From assembly GCA_002396065.1 (NCBI GenBank), contig DGWE01000080.1:1-11759 (forward strand): a DNA stretch of 11,759 nt, read 5' to 3'. Below the pieces are notes generated by a model. The model was not told the DNA's origin and did not search any database. It was given only the letters and a program-made list of their open reading frames with translations. The DNA comes from Eubacteriaceae bacterium UBA4266. Its GTDB lineage: Bacteria > Bacillota > Clostridia > Eubacteriales > Eubacteriaceae. Numbering within the stretch: position 1 is the first letter of the stretch; every line of letters starts with the position of its first letter. Both the position numbers and the translations under genes were made by a program. Shown here piece after piece: positions 1 through 6,844 of this stretch.

Positions 1-1180
1 GCGAGGTGCCGAGGGCCATGATGACGGTATCGACGTCGATATTGTATTCGCTGCCCGGGATTTCCACTGGACGACGGCGGCCGGATTCATCGGGTTCACC
101 GAGTTCCATTTTGATGACGCGGATGCCCTTGACCCAATCGTTTTCGTCTACAAGGATTTCGACCGGATTGGTCAGCAGGTGGAACTGGATGCCTTCTTCT
201 TTAGCGTGGTGCACTTCTTCAGCACGAGCCGGCAGTTCCGCTTCGCTTCTGCGGTAAACGATATGGGTGTCCGCACCGAGGCGCAGCGCTGTTCTCGCCG
301 CGTCCATCGCGACGTTGCCGCCGCCAACCACGACGACCTTCTTGCCTCTGTGGATCGGGGTGTCGTAGCCCTTGAAGGCCTTCATCAAGTTGTTGCGGGT
401 CAGGTATTCGTTGGCAGAGTAAACGCCGTTGGCCTGTTCGCCCGGAATGTTCATGAAGCGCGGCAGCCCGGCACCAGAGCCGATAAATACCGCGTCGTAG
501 CCTTCTTCGTCGAGCAGTTCGTCGATGGTTACGGATTTGCCGATGACGACGTCCGTTTCGATCTTGACGCCGAGGCGCTTGACGTTTTCAACTTCCTTCG
601 CGACGACCTTTTCCTTCGGCAGACGGAATTCCGGAATTCCGTAAACCAGAACGCCGCCCGCTTCGTGGAGCGCTTCGAAAATCGTCACGTCGTGGCCCTT
701 CTTGGCTAGTTCAGAGGCACAGGTCAGTCCGGCAGGGCCGGCGCCGATCACAGCGACCTTCTTGCCGGTCGAGAAGTTCGGTTTTTCCGGCACGATATTG
801 TGTTCCCGTGCCCAGTCCGCGACAAAGCGTTCCAGCTTGCCAATGGCGATGGCTTCGCCTTTGATGCCCATGACACACGGGCCTTCGCACTGGGTTTCCT
901 GTGGGCAGACGCGGCCGCAGACCGCCGGCAGCAGCGAGGATTCCTGAATCGTCTTGAACGCGTCTTCAAATTGGCGTTCGCTGACGAAGTGGATAAACTT
1001 CGGAATGTTAATCGAGACTGGGCAGCCCCCAACGCATCTCGGTTTTTTACAATTCAGGCAGCGTTTCGCTTCCGCCACCGCTTCTTCTTCATTGTAGCCG
1101 TATGAAACTTCTTCAAAATTGGTAGCTCTGACCTTCGGATCCTGTTCGCGGATCGGAACCCGCTTCATTGCTTTCGCCAT
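1..1180 (-). CDS. nfnB: NADH-dependent reduced ferredoxin:NADP+ oxidoreductase, large subunit NfnB (3' end cut off by window)
   Basis: This is the large, bifurcating-flavin subunit of the cytoplasmic Nfn transhydrogenase. The complex couples oxidation of NADPH to reduction of NAD+ and ferredoxin, or runs in reverse to make NADPH. I translated it by hand: 393 codons are present of a family length of roughly 460, so the C-terminal end lies outside the window. It belongs to the GltD-like flavoprotein family. Cys41/44/49/53 and Cys88/92/98/102 form two N-terminal [4Fe-4S] motifs. GAGPAG at about 146-151 binds FAD, and GGGNVA at about 286-291 is the second nucleotide-binding site. The ATG overlaps the nfnA stop by one base (TAATG), and a near-perfect Shine-Dalgarno, GGAGGTGA, lies inside the last nfnA codons. 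A stand-alone GltD-type glutamate synthase subunit is the alternative, but the adjacent NfnA argues against it. Confidence 0.9.
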   Translation of the reverse strand, partial: MAKAMKRVPIREQDPKVRATNFEEVSYGYNEEEAVAEAKRCLNCKKPRCVGGCPVSINIPKFIHFVSERQFEDAFKTIQESSLLPAVCGRVCPQETQCEGPCVMGIKGEAIAIGKLERFVADWAREHNIVPEKPNFSTGKKVAVIGAGPAGLTCASELAKKGHDVTIFEALHEAGGVLVYGIPEFRLPKEKVVAKEVENVKRLGVKIETDVVIGKSVTIDELLDEEGYDAVFIGSGAGLPRFMNIPGEQANGVYSANEYLTRNNLMKAFKGYDTPIHRGKKVVVVGGGNVAMDAARTALRLGADTHIVYRRSEAELPARAEEVHHAKEEGIQFHLLTNPVEILVDENDWVKGIRVIKMELGEPDESGRRRPVEIPGSEYNIDVDTVIMALGTS

Positions 1181-2067
1181 TATTCGTCACCTCCGCATAC
1201 GCCGCAGCCCCCGTGATGGGTGTCGCCTTCTTCGAACGCCAATAACGCTCTGCCTTCTTCTGTCTTGTACTGGGCCTGACGCTTCATCGCCAGATCAAAA
1301 TCGACCTTGTGGCCGTCAAATTCCGGTCCGTCGACGCAGGCGAATTTAACTTCGTCGCCGACCACCAAACGGCAGGCGCCGCACATCCCAGTCCCGTCGA
1401 CCATGATCGGGTTCATGCTGACGATCGTTGGAATACCGAGCTTCTTCGTCGTCAGGCAGCAGAATTTCATCATGATCATCGGCCCGATGGAGACGCAGAC
1501 ATCCCAGGTCTTGCCTTCGGCCGCGAGGTCTTCGATCACCTTGGTGACCATGCCGCTTCTGCCGTAGCTGCCGTCATCGGTCGTGATGTAAAGATTGCCT
1601 GCGACAGCTTTCATTTCATCTTCGAGAATGACCAAATCCTTGGTCTTCGCGCCAATGATGACGTCGACGTCGATGCCGTGTTCGTGCATCCATTTCACCT
1701 GCGGATAAACCGGCGCGGTGCCGAGGCCCCCACCGACGAAAAGAATCTTCTTCTGTTTCAATTCTTCAATGGGCGTTTCCACCAGTTCAGACGGATTGCC
1801 CAGCGGGCCGACGACGTCCATGAACGCGTCCCCTGTCTGCAGTTCGGCCATCCGGCGGGTGCCGGCGCCGACTGTCTGGGTGACGATGGTGACGGTGCCG
1901 GCTTCCCGGTCGTAGTCACAAATGGTCATCGGCAGACGTTCTCCCCTTTCATCTTCGCGGACAATCAGAAACTGCCCGGGCAGACAGTGCTTGGCCACCC
2001 ATGGCGCTTCCACATCCATGCGGACAATGTTGTCGGCCAAATGCTTAGCCTCTACGATACGATACAT
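1180..2067 (-). CDS. nfnA: NADH-dependent reduced ferredoxin:NADP+ oxidoreductase, small subunit NfnA
   Basis: This is the small Nfn subunit, a ferredoxin-NADP+ reductase/PyrK-like flavoprotein of 295 residues that exchanges electrons with NAD(H). The FAD-binding pattern RLPMTICD is at about 44-51 and the dinucleotide-binding stretch GGGLGTAPVYP at about 112-122. Near the C-terminus Asp224, Cys229, Cys232 and Cys244 occupy the positions of the four Cys that bind the [2Fe-2S] cluster in PyrK. One Asp plus three Cys is the ligand set known for NfnA, which separates it from plain dihydroorotate dehydrogenase electron-transfer subunits. I chose the ATG at 2067 because AGGAGG sits directly before it; an in-frame GTG at 2085 would put that Shine-Dalgarno inside the gene. 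The extreme C-terminus has an additional Cys-x2-Cys (288, 291), which I cannot assign. Confidence 0.9.
   Translation of the reverse strand: MYRIVEAKHLADNIVRMDVEAPWVAKHCLPGQFLIVREDERGERLPMTICDYDREAGTVTIVTQTVGAGTRRMAELQTGDAFMDVVGPLGNPSELVETPIEELKQKKILFVGGGLGTAPVYPQVKWMHEHGIDVDVIIGAKTKDLVILEDEMKAVAGNLYITTDDGSYGRSGMVTKVIEDLAAEGKTWDVCVSIGPMIMMKFCCLTTKKLGIPTIVSMNPIMVDGTGMCGACRLVVGDEVKFACVDGPEFDGHKVDFDLAMKRQAQYKTEEGRALLAFEEGDTHHGGCGVCGGDE
1187..1194 (-). promoter_or_regulatory. Shine-Dalgarno of nfnB, encoded within the end of nfnA
   Basis: The minus strand reads GGAGGTGA six bases before the nfnB ATG. This matches the 16S anti-Shine-Dalgarno over eight bases. The same bases encode part of the final Gly-Gly-Asp of NfnA, and the stop and start overlap as TAATG. 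The arrangement predicts tight translational coupling and near-equal amounts of the two subunits. Confidence 0.75.
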
Positions 2068-2071
2068 ATTT

Positions 2072-2077
2072 CCTCCT
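2072..2077 (-). promoter_or_regulatory. Shine-Dalgarno that fixes the nfnA start
   Basis: The minus strand reads GAGGAGGAAAT then ATG (2067). It decides against the longer reading frame beginning at the GTG at 2085. Confidence 0.7.
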
Positions 2078-2080
2078 CTT

Positions 2081-2093
2081 TTCACAATGTGAA
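2081..2093. repeat. 13-base palindrome just upstream of the nfnA ribosome binding site
   Basis: TTCACAATGTGAA is a perfect 6+1+6 inverted repeat, three bases from the nfnA Shine-Dalgarno. It could be a DNA-binding site for a dimeric repressor, or a small mRNA hairpin (5 bp, 3-base loop) next to the ribosome binding site. It does not match the clostridial Rex consensus as I know it. Function is unproven. Confidence 0.4.
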
Positions 2094-2100
2094 TCTATTA

Positions 2101-2135
2101 TTAAACGCAGACGGTCTGGCCGTCTGGCCGTTTAA
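2101..2135 (-). terminator. Bulged 14-bp hairpin between ilvN and nfnA; possible weak terminator or processing site
   Basis: TTAAACG (2101-2107) pairs with CGTTTAA (2129-2135), and CAGACGG (2108-2114) pairs with CCGTCTG (2120-2126). The loop has five bases and a two-base bulge (2127-2128) interrupts the stem. On the minus strand the stem is followed by TAATAGATTC rather than a clean U-run, so it is a poor canonical terminator. It is the only sizeable structure in the 78-base ilvN-nfnA spacer. It may attenuate read-through, protect the 3' end of ilvBN mRNA, or mark a processing point. I see no convincing -35/-10 promoter beside it. Confidence 0.5.
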
Positions 2136-2145
2136 CCGATACCAT

Positions 2146-2637
2146 TTAGGCGTTTTGACGGCCCCGCTGGAGACCAGTGACCCCGCTGCGGACAAATTCG
2201 ATGATGCCGTAGGGTTCGATCATGTTCATGAACGCCTTGATTTTCGACGGCGTGCCGGTAATCTGCAGGATCAGGCTTTCCTTGCTCACGTCGATCACGT
2301 GGGCGCGGAACAAATTGGAGATTTCCACAATATTGGAACGGGTCCGGCCGTCGGCCTTCACCTTGATGAACACCAGTTCTCTGGCGATGGCGCCTTCCTT
2401 CTTCAGCTCGGTGACCTTGATGACGTTGATCAGCTTGTTCAGCTGCTTCTTAATCTGTTCGAGGGTCTGTTCGTCGGCGGTCACCACCATCGTGATGCGC
2501 GAAATTTCTTCATCTTCTGTCATCCCGACGGTCAGGCTGTCGATATTGTAGCCACGGCGGGCAAACAGCGCGGAAATGCGCGTCAACACCCCGAATTTAT
2601 TTTCAACGATCAGCGATAAACAATGTTTTTCTTCCAT
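2146..2637 (-). CDS. ilvN: Acetolactate synthase small (regulatory) subunit
   Basis: This is the regulatory subunit of acetohydroxyacid synthase; it activates the catalytic subunit and usually confers feedback inhibition by valine. The 163-residue length is normal for the family. An N-terminal ACT domain is visible at about 5-78, including ENKFGVLTRISALFARRGYN at 12-31, where the Gly-Val-Leu-x-Arg region normally lines the effector pocket. A second, ACT-like C-terminal half follows. It starts 14 bases after the ilvB stop behind AGGAGGT with about seven bases of spacing. Catalytic and regulatory subunits are therefore made from one message. Confidence 0.95.
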   Translation of the reverse strand: MEEKHCLSLIVENKFGVLTRISALFARRGYNIDSLTVGMTEDEEISRITMVVTADEQTLEQIKKQLNKLINVIKVTELKKEGAIARELVFIKVKADGRTRSNIVEISNLFRAHVIDVSKESLILQITGTPSKIKAFMNMIEPYGIIEFVRSGVTGLQRGRQNA

Positions 2638-2651
2638 AGGGTGGACCTCCT

Positions 2652-4292
2652 TTAAAACTGAATGAAGTCCGGATCAACCGTGCACTCGACGAGGGTCGGG
2701 CCTGGCTGCTTGAGCGCTTCCGTCATGGCCTGCTTCGCTTCTTCGTCGTTGGTGGCGCGGTAGGCCTTGAAGCCGTAAACCTCGGCCAGCTCCACAAAGG
2801 GCACGTTGAAATTGATATCCGTTCCCGAATAATGATGCTTCGCGCCGTAATTGTCGTGCTGCTGCTGACGCACCATCCCGAGCTTGCCGTTGTTCATCAC
2901 CACCAGCTTCAGCGGCAGCTGATGTTCCGCGATGACGCCGAGCTCGCCCATCGCCATCTGAAAGCTGCCGTCGCCGCAGACGCCGATGACGGTTTTCGGA
3001 TTTTCTCTAGAGCCGAAGCACACGCCGGACGCCGCTGGAATCGCGTAGCCCATCGTGCCGAGCCCGCCGGAGGTCAAATATTTGCGGTCGCCGCGGATCT
3101 GGAAGTGGAGTGCCGCCCAAACCTGATTCAAGCCGACATCGGCGACGAGGGTCGTGTCCTCCGGTGCCGTGTCGCTGAGCCATCTGAAAAAGTTCCGCGG
3201 ATTGACGCCGCTGAGATTGGGATCTAAATCCTCGTCCCGATGCTTGTCGTGTTCAGCTTCGATGTCGTGAACCACCGCCATCCATTCGGGATCAGCCGCC
3301 TGAATGTCGTGTTCGAGAATTTCCGTCAGCACGGTTTTCGCGTCGCCGACCACCGGAATATTCGTGTCGTTGACGTTCTTGCCGATTTCCGCTGGGTCAA
3401 TATCGATGTGGATCATTTCCTTCTGATTGAGCACCTCGGTCGACGTCCCGCGGTTGCTCATCCGAGCGCCGACGCAGAGAGCCATGTCGGCCATCTTCAC
3501 GATCTGGTCCGTTTCCGGATAGCCGTGGCTGCCCCAGATCCCCGCGTACAATGGATGATCCTGAGGGAACGCGCCGATGCCCATGAAGCTCGTCACCACC
3601 GGCGCCTGCATCGCTTCCGCCAGACGCACCAATTCGTCTCGGGCGCCGCTTAAAGTCACACCGCCGCCCGCGTAAATCATCGGGCGCTTGCTCTGCTTGA
3701 TCTTTCTGAGCACCCGTTTAATCTGTCCGGTATGCCCTTCGTAGGTCGGCTTGTACCCCGGAATGTTAAGGGTGTCAATGTGAGGCAGGTGACGCAGATT
3801 TTCCGTCTGAACATCTCTCGGGATGTCGATGAGCACCGGGCCCGGACGGCCGGTCGAGGCGATGTAAAACGCTTCCTTCACCACCCGCGGAATATCCTTC
3901 GGATTTTTAACCAGGTACGAGTGCTTGACAAAGGGCAGGGTCGCGCCGAAAATATCCGCTTCCTGGAACGCGTCCGTCCCGATCAGATCGCGGTTGACCT
4001 GCCCGGTAATCGCGACAATCGGAATCGAATCCAGATACGCCGTCGCGATGCCGGTGATCAAATTCGTCGCCCCTGGGCCGGACGTCGCCAGACACACGCC
4101 GACCTTGCCCGTTTCTCTGGCGTAACCGCTGGCGTAATGCGGCGCCGCCTGTTCGTTGCGTACCAATATATGTTCAATTTTTGAATCGATCAACGCGTCG
4201 TAGATCGGCAGCAGTGCCCCTCCCGGGTAGCCGAAAATCATCTCGACGCCTTCTTCTTCCAGACATTTAAATAATAATTTTGAAGCTAACAT
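2652..4292 (-). CDS. ilvB: Acetolactate synthase large (catalytic) subunit, with divergent active-site residues
   Basis: This ThDP-dependent enzyme condenses two pyruvates to 2-acetolactate, or pyruvate with 2-ketobutyrate, as the first common step of branched-chain amino acid synthesis. Visible are the N-terminal YPGGA loop (22-26), the ThDP-activating Glu47 in RNEQAA, IGTDAFQE (104-111), and the ThDP/Mg motif from GDGS (440) to NN (467-468). At 546 residues it is a little short: it ends at VDPDFIQF without the usual PMVPPG-containing C-terminal arm. Several family-conserved residues differ: GQVP reads GQVN (100), GMHG reads GSHG (Ser255), RFDDR reads RMSNR (277-281 region), and MVRQWQ reads MVRQQQ (Gln477). 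The adjacent ilvN supports the assignment, but substrate range may be altered. It starts one base after the DUF362 gene stop, with AAGGAGGT formed by that gene's last codons. Confidence 0.9.
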   Translation of the reverse strand: MLASKLLFKCLEEEGVEMIFGYPGGALLPIYDALIDSKIEHILVRNEQAAPHYASGYARETGKVGVCLATSGPGATNLITGIATAYLDSIPIVAITGQVNRDLIGTDAFQEADIFGATLPFVKHSYLVKNPKDIPRVVKEAFYIASTGRPGPVLIDIPRDVQTENLRHLPHIDTLNIPGYKPTYEGHTGQIKRVLRKIKQSKRPMIYAGGGVTLSGARDELVRLAEAMQAPVVTSFMGIGAFPQDHPLYAGIWGSHGYPETDQIVKMADMALCVGARMSNRGTSTEVLNQKEMIHIDIDPAEIGKNVNDTNIPVVGDAKTVLTEILEHDIQAADPEWMAVVHDIEAEHDKHRDEDLDPNLSGVNPRNFFRWLSDTAPEDTTLVADVGLNQVWAALHFQIRGDRKYLTSGGLGTMGYAIPAASGVCFGSRENPKTVIGVCGDGSFQMAMGELGVIAEHQLPLKLVVMNNGKLGMVRQQQHDNYGAKHHYSGTDINFNVPFVELAEVYGFKAYRATNDEEAKQAMTEALKQPGPTLVECTVDPDFIQF

Positions 4293-4293
4293 C

Positions 4294-5478
4294 CTACCTC
4301 CTTCTTCCCTTTGACGAACGATAGATTAAAAGCCGTCCCAACAACGGTGTCTTCACGTAAATCGCCTCGTGGGGACACATCTCCTGACAGCAGTAGCAGC
4401 GGATACATTGTTTGTATTGATACCGGGGCACGTGCCCTTTCCCCTTCTTGTCGAGGGACAGCGCCTTTGGATCCTGAGGGCAGCTGTCGACGCACACGCC
4501 GCAGCCGACGCATTTGTCCCCGTCGATGACCGGCTTGCGGGTGATGACGTTGCGCACCCGGCTGAGCGCGCTCAGGCCGATCATGTTTTCGTCCGCCACC
4601 GGCAGCCGCTCGACGTTGAAATCGGGATTGACCATCCCGTGCCAATCGTCCCCGACGTAGTCGATCTCGTCCACGCGCCAATGGCCGAGGCCCATCCGTG
4701 CGCCTTCCACAACCGTCGGCAGATATGACGGATCGAGCGCCACGAGCCGCGCAAAGGTCGCGTCCACCGCCACCGGGTCCGACGACAGAATCAGCACGTG
4801 CATCGCCACTGGATCGCCGTTGCCCGGGCCGTTGCCTTCCATCGCCGTGATGCCGTCCATCACGTAGAGTCTTGGCGCCACCAGCTTGTTCAAATCGATG
4901 AGCATCCTCGAGAACGCGTGGGCCTCGGGGAATCGCGCGTGGCTCGCGCTTTTGTTGAGGCCGTAAACGCAGCCGAAGGTGTTTTTCACCGAGCCGGTGA
5001 GCCGGGTCAGCCGATGGGTCTTCATCTTGCAGATGCTGATAACGGCGTCGGCTTCCTGGACGCCTGCCGCGATTTCAAACTGCTTGGTTTGTTCCCCCGC
5101 CGGGAAATCGACGGTGCTGCCGGCATTGAACTCTGCCAGCGGGATGTGATGAGCCGCCGCAACAGCGGCGATGCCCGACCGGTCGGCGACATTTTCCGGG
5201 TTGCCGCGCCCCGGTGAATCGCCGTAGGTCAGCCTGCCGCATCCCGCCTGTTCCAACGCGTCGATCACGGCCTCGAAAACCGCCGGATGGGTTGTGCACG
5301 CCGCCTCCGGCCCCTTTCCTCGGAGCAGATTGGGCTTGAGCAGAATTTTTTCTTCCGGCGAGACGAAGGCCGTGATGCCGCCGAGCAGATTCAGCCCCCT
5401 CGCAATCCCCTGACGAACCTGTTCAGGGTCGTAGGATTCACAGCGGATCACAGCGACCTTGGATGGTTTTTCCTGCAT
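4294..5478 (-). CDS. DUF362 domain protein with C-terminal 2x[4Fe-4S] ferredoxin domain
   Basis: This 394-residue cytoplasmic protein joins an N-terminal DUF362 domain (about 5-290) to a bacterial-type ferredoxin domain. The two cluster motifs are Cys323/326/329/333 and Cys358/361/364/368, each of the form C-x2-C-x2-C-x3-C followed by Pro. DUF362 proteins are widespread in anaerobes and their biochemical role is not established; the clusters indicate electron transfer. No signal peptide or membrane helix is seen, and the tail is basic (GRRR). I chose the ATG at 5478 because GGAGG precedes it by seven bases. The ATG at 5499, which overlaps the cvfB stop, has no Shine-Dalgarno and would add only seven residues. 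It is packed against ilvB with a one-base gap, so the two are probably co-translated. Its partner or substrate cannot be read from the sequence. Confidence 0.85.
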   Translation of the reverse strand: MQEKPSKVAVIRCESYDPEQVRQGIARGLNLLGGITAFVSPEEKILLKPNLLRGKGPEAACTTHPAVFEAVIDALEQAGCGRLTYGDSPGRGNPENVADRSGIAAVAAAHHIPLAEFNAGSTVDFPAGEQTKQFEIAAGVQEADAVISICKMKTHRLTRLTGSVKNTFGCVYGLNKSASHARFPEAHAFSRMLIDLNKLVAPRLYVMDGITAMEGNGPGNGDPVAMHVLILSSDPVAVDATFARLVALDPSYLPTVVEGARMGLGHWRVDEIDYVGDDWHGMVNPDFNVERLPVADENMIGLSALSRVRNVITRKPVIDGDKCVGCGVCVDSCPQDPKALSLDKKGKGHVPRYQYKQCIRCYCCQEMCPHEAIYVKTPLLGRLLIYRSSKGRRR

Positions 5479-5485
5479 TGCGTTG

Positions 5486-5490
5486 CCTCC
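5486..5490 (-). promoter_or_regulatory. Shine-Dalgarno that fixes the start of the DUF362 gene
   Basis: GGAGG followed by seven bases and ATG (5478). It lies inside the longer reading frame that begins at 5499, so it supports the shorter start. Confidence 0.65.
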
Positions 5491-5498
5491 GTTTTCCA

Positions 5499-6362
5499 TT
5501 ACAGCAGATGAATGCCGTCTTTGCCGATGCGCAGCTTGCCGCGTTTCTGCAGATGGCCAATGGCCCGTTTAAAGGCGCCCTTGCTCAGCCCGAATTCCCT
5601 GCCGATCACAGCCGGCGGCGTTTTGTCGCCGTAGGGCAGGAATCCGCCTGCGGCCTTGAGCCTGCGCATCACGACCGCGCCGTCGGTGTTGATCATTTTG
5701 TAGCCCTGCTTGTGGGGGCTCAAAATAAGCCGGTGATCGCGGTTTCTCACCTGGGAAACCCGCGCCCGGACGTGGGTCGCGATGTGAATGTCCCGGTTCA
5801 TGTCCTGTCTCGGGATCAAGCCGTGGTATTGATACTCCACAGCGACAAAGGCGCCGACATTCGGATTGATGTTGTAGACGTAGCCGTGAACCCAATCGCC
5901 GACCTTGTACGGTGCGTCGGCCTTCAGCCGATCGTACACCTTCATCGTCGCGCAGGGCCGGCCGGTCTTGTCGAGGTAAAGGGCGACCAGATATTCCTTG
6001 CCGATCTGCACCCGAACCGTCTGTTCGTGGAAGGGCAGGAGCAGATCCTTTTCCAGTCCCCAATCGAGAAAGGCGCCGATTTTCGTCACCGAAACCACTG
6101 TGAGCGGACGCATTTGGCCCATTTCGATTTTGGGCTGCCGGGTCGTCGCAATCGGGCGGTCTTCCGAATCAAGGTAGACAAAGACCGAAAGGGCTTCACC
6201 TGCGGAGAGGCCGCTGCCGCCTTCTTTTTTCGGCAGGAGCACCGTCCCGGCCTCCGGACGTTCCGGATCGGCAAGAAAAGCGCCGATTTTCGACAGATGA
6301 TCCACCTGAAGGGTCTGGGTCTGCCCGATTTTAAAGGGTAAGTTAGAGTGATTCGCTTCCAT
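5499..6362 (-). CDS. cvfB: CvfB/YitL-like S1-domain RNA-binding protein
   Basis: The 287-residue length matches the CvfB family, which binds RNA and affects expression of virulence and exoprotein genes in staphylococci; its role in anaerobes is not defined. Three OB/S1-like repeats are visible. Two share KIGAFL (25-30 and 94-99), and the third has VGAFV (169-173) leading to GLIPRQD (181-187). A C-terminal winged-helix-like segment (about 220-287) contains the REFGLSKGAFKRAIGHLQKR pattern typical of this family (255-274). The gene starts 32 bases after the previous stop with only a weak, distant Shine-Dalgarno (ACGGGGAT), so its translation may be modest. The next gene begins 20 bases downstream. 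Confidence 0.85.
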   Translation of the reverse strand: MEANHSNLPFKIGQTQTLQVDHLSKIGAFLADPERPEAGTVLLPKKEGGSGLSAGEALSVFVYLDSEDRPIATTRQPKIEMGQMRPLTVVSVTKIGAFLDWGLEKDLLLPFHEQTVRVQIGKEYLVALYLDKTGRPCATMKVYDRLKADAPYKVGDWVHGYVYNINPNVGAFVAVEYQYHGLIPRQDMNRDIHIATHVRARVSQVRNRDHRLILSPHKQGYKMINTDGAVVMRRLKAAGGFLPYGDKTPPAVIGREFGLSKGAFKRAIGHLQKRGKLRIGKDGIHLL

Positions 6363-6394
6363 GCTTTATTTTAATCCCCGTTGATTCTGATACT

Positions 6395-6844
6395 TTACTG
6401 GAGATCACGGATTTCTTTCCGATTTTCGCCAATTGTACTGCTGAGCTGGCCCAGCTGCTCCTGAAGCTTAGACAAAATATTGTCTGCGTAGTGCTGGGTG
6501 CCGGTGCGGATTTCCTTCGCCTGCTCCTGCGCCGCCTTAATGATCGCTTCGGCCTGAACCTGCGCTTGGTGGGTCACTTCGTTCTGGTCGATCATCGCCT
6601 TCATCTGCTTGGACGCGTCTTCCCGGGTCCGGTCCGCCTGCTTCTGAGCCTCAAACAAAATCTGCTTCTTGTTCGCGACAATCCGTTTGGATTCTTCCAG
6701 CTCGGCCGGCAGGGTTTCCTTAAGCTCCTCGATGATTTCGATCGCTTCCTCCGGGTTGATCATGGCCTTCGACGAAAAGGGCACGGCATTGCCCCGGTCG
6801 ATCAGCTCTTCCAGCTCCTTGATTAACGCCATTGTTTTATCCAT
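6395..6844 (-). CDS. Small charged coiled-coil protein linked to coaD (ATP synthase subunit H/b-like)
   Basis: This 149-residue protein has no enzyme motif that I recognise. After a short N-terminal helix (about 5-17), residues 31 to about 149 are rich in Glu, Lys, Gln and Ala with regular hydrophobic spacing, as in a long amphipathic helix or coiled coil. The composition resembles stalk subunits of V/F-type ATPases and DivIVA-like proteins, and such genes are often named 'ATPase' automatically. No membrane segment or signal peptide is present. The ATG overlaps the coaD stop by eight bases (ATGGATAA), indicating translational coupling; a second ATG four codons on is also possible. Clostridial genomes carry similar proteins next to coaD, in my recollection. 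A function in ATP synthesis is unlikely here because no other ATPase subunit is nearby. Confidence 0.7.
   Translation of the reverse strand: MDKTMALIKELEELIDRGNAVPFSSKAMINPEEAIEIIEELKETLPAELEESKRIVANKKQILFEAQKQADRTREDASKQMKAMIDQNEVTHQAQVQAEAIIKAAQEQAKEIRTGTQHYADNILSKLQEQLGQLSSTIGENRKEIRDLQ

Noticed and set aside
1309..2619. 436-codon open frame on the plus strand, antisense to nfnA and ilvN
   Set aside because: It runs through two convincing minus-strand genes and their spacer. It has a His/Asp/Arg-rich composition typical of antisense GC-rich frames and no recognisable domain.
2859..2867. CAG trinucleotide run in ilvB as a microsatellite
   Set aside because: Only three units. It matters as Gln476-478 replacing a conserved Trp, not as a repeat.
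4293..4400. T-box or leader-peptide attenuator before ilvB
   Set aside because: The region immediately upstream is coding sequence of the DUF362 gene, with a one-base gap, leaving no leader.
5479..5499. Longer start for the DUF362 protein at 5499
   Set aside because: The TAATG overlap with cvfB is tempting, but no Shine-Dalgarno precedes it. A strong GGAGG sits inside this stretch at the right distance for the ATG at 5478.
5463..6341. 292-codon plus-strand open frame opposite cvfB
   Set aside because: It mirrors cvfB codon by codon, shows no family motif, and lacks a supporting ribosome binding site.
6363..6394. TAAAAT as a -10 box for a promoter before cvfB
   Set aside because: No acceptable -35 lies 16-18 bases upstream, and the spacer is only 32 bases. 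AT-rich sequence before a start codon is expected.
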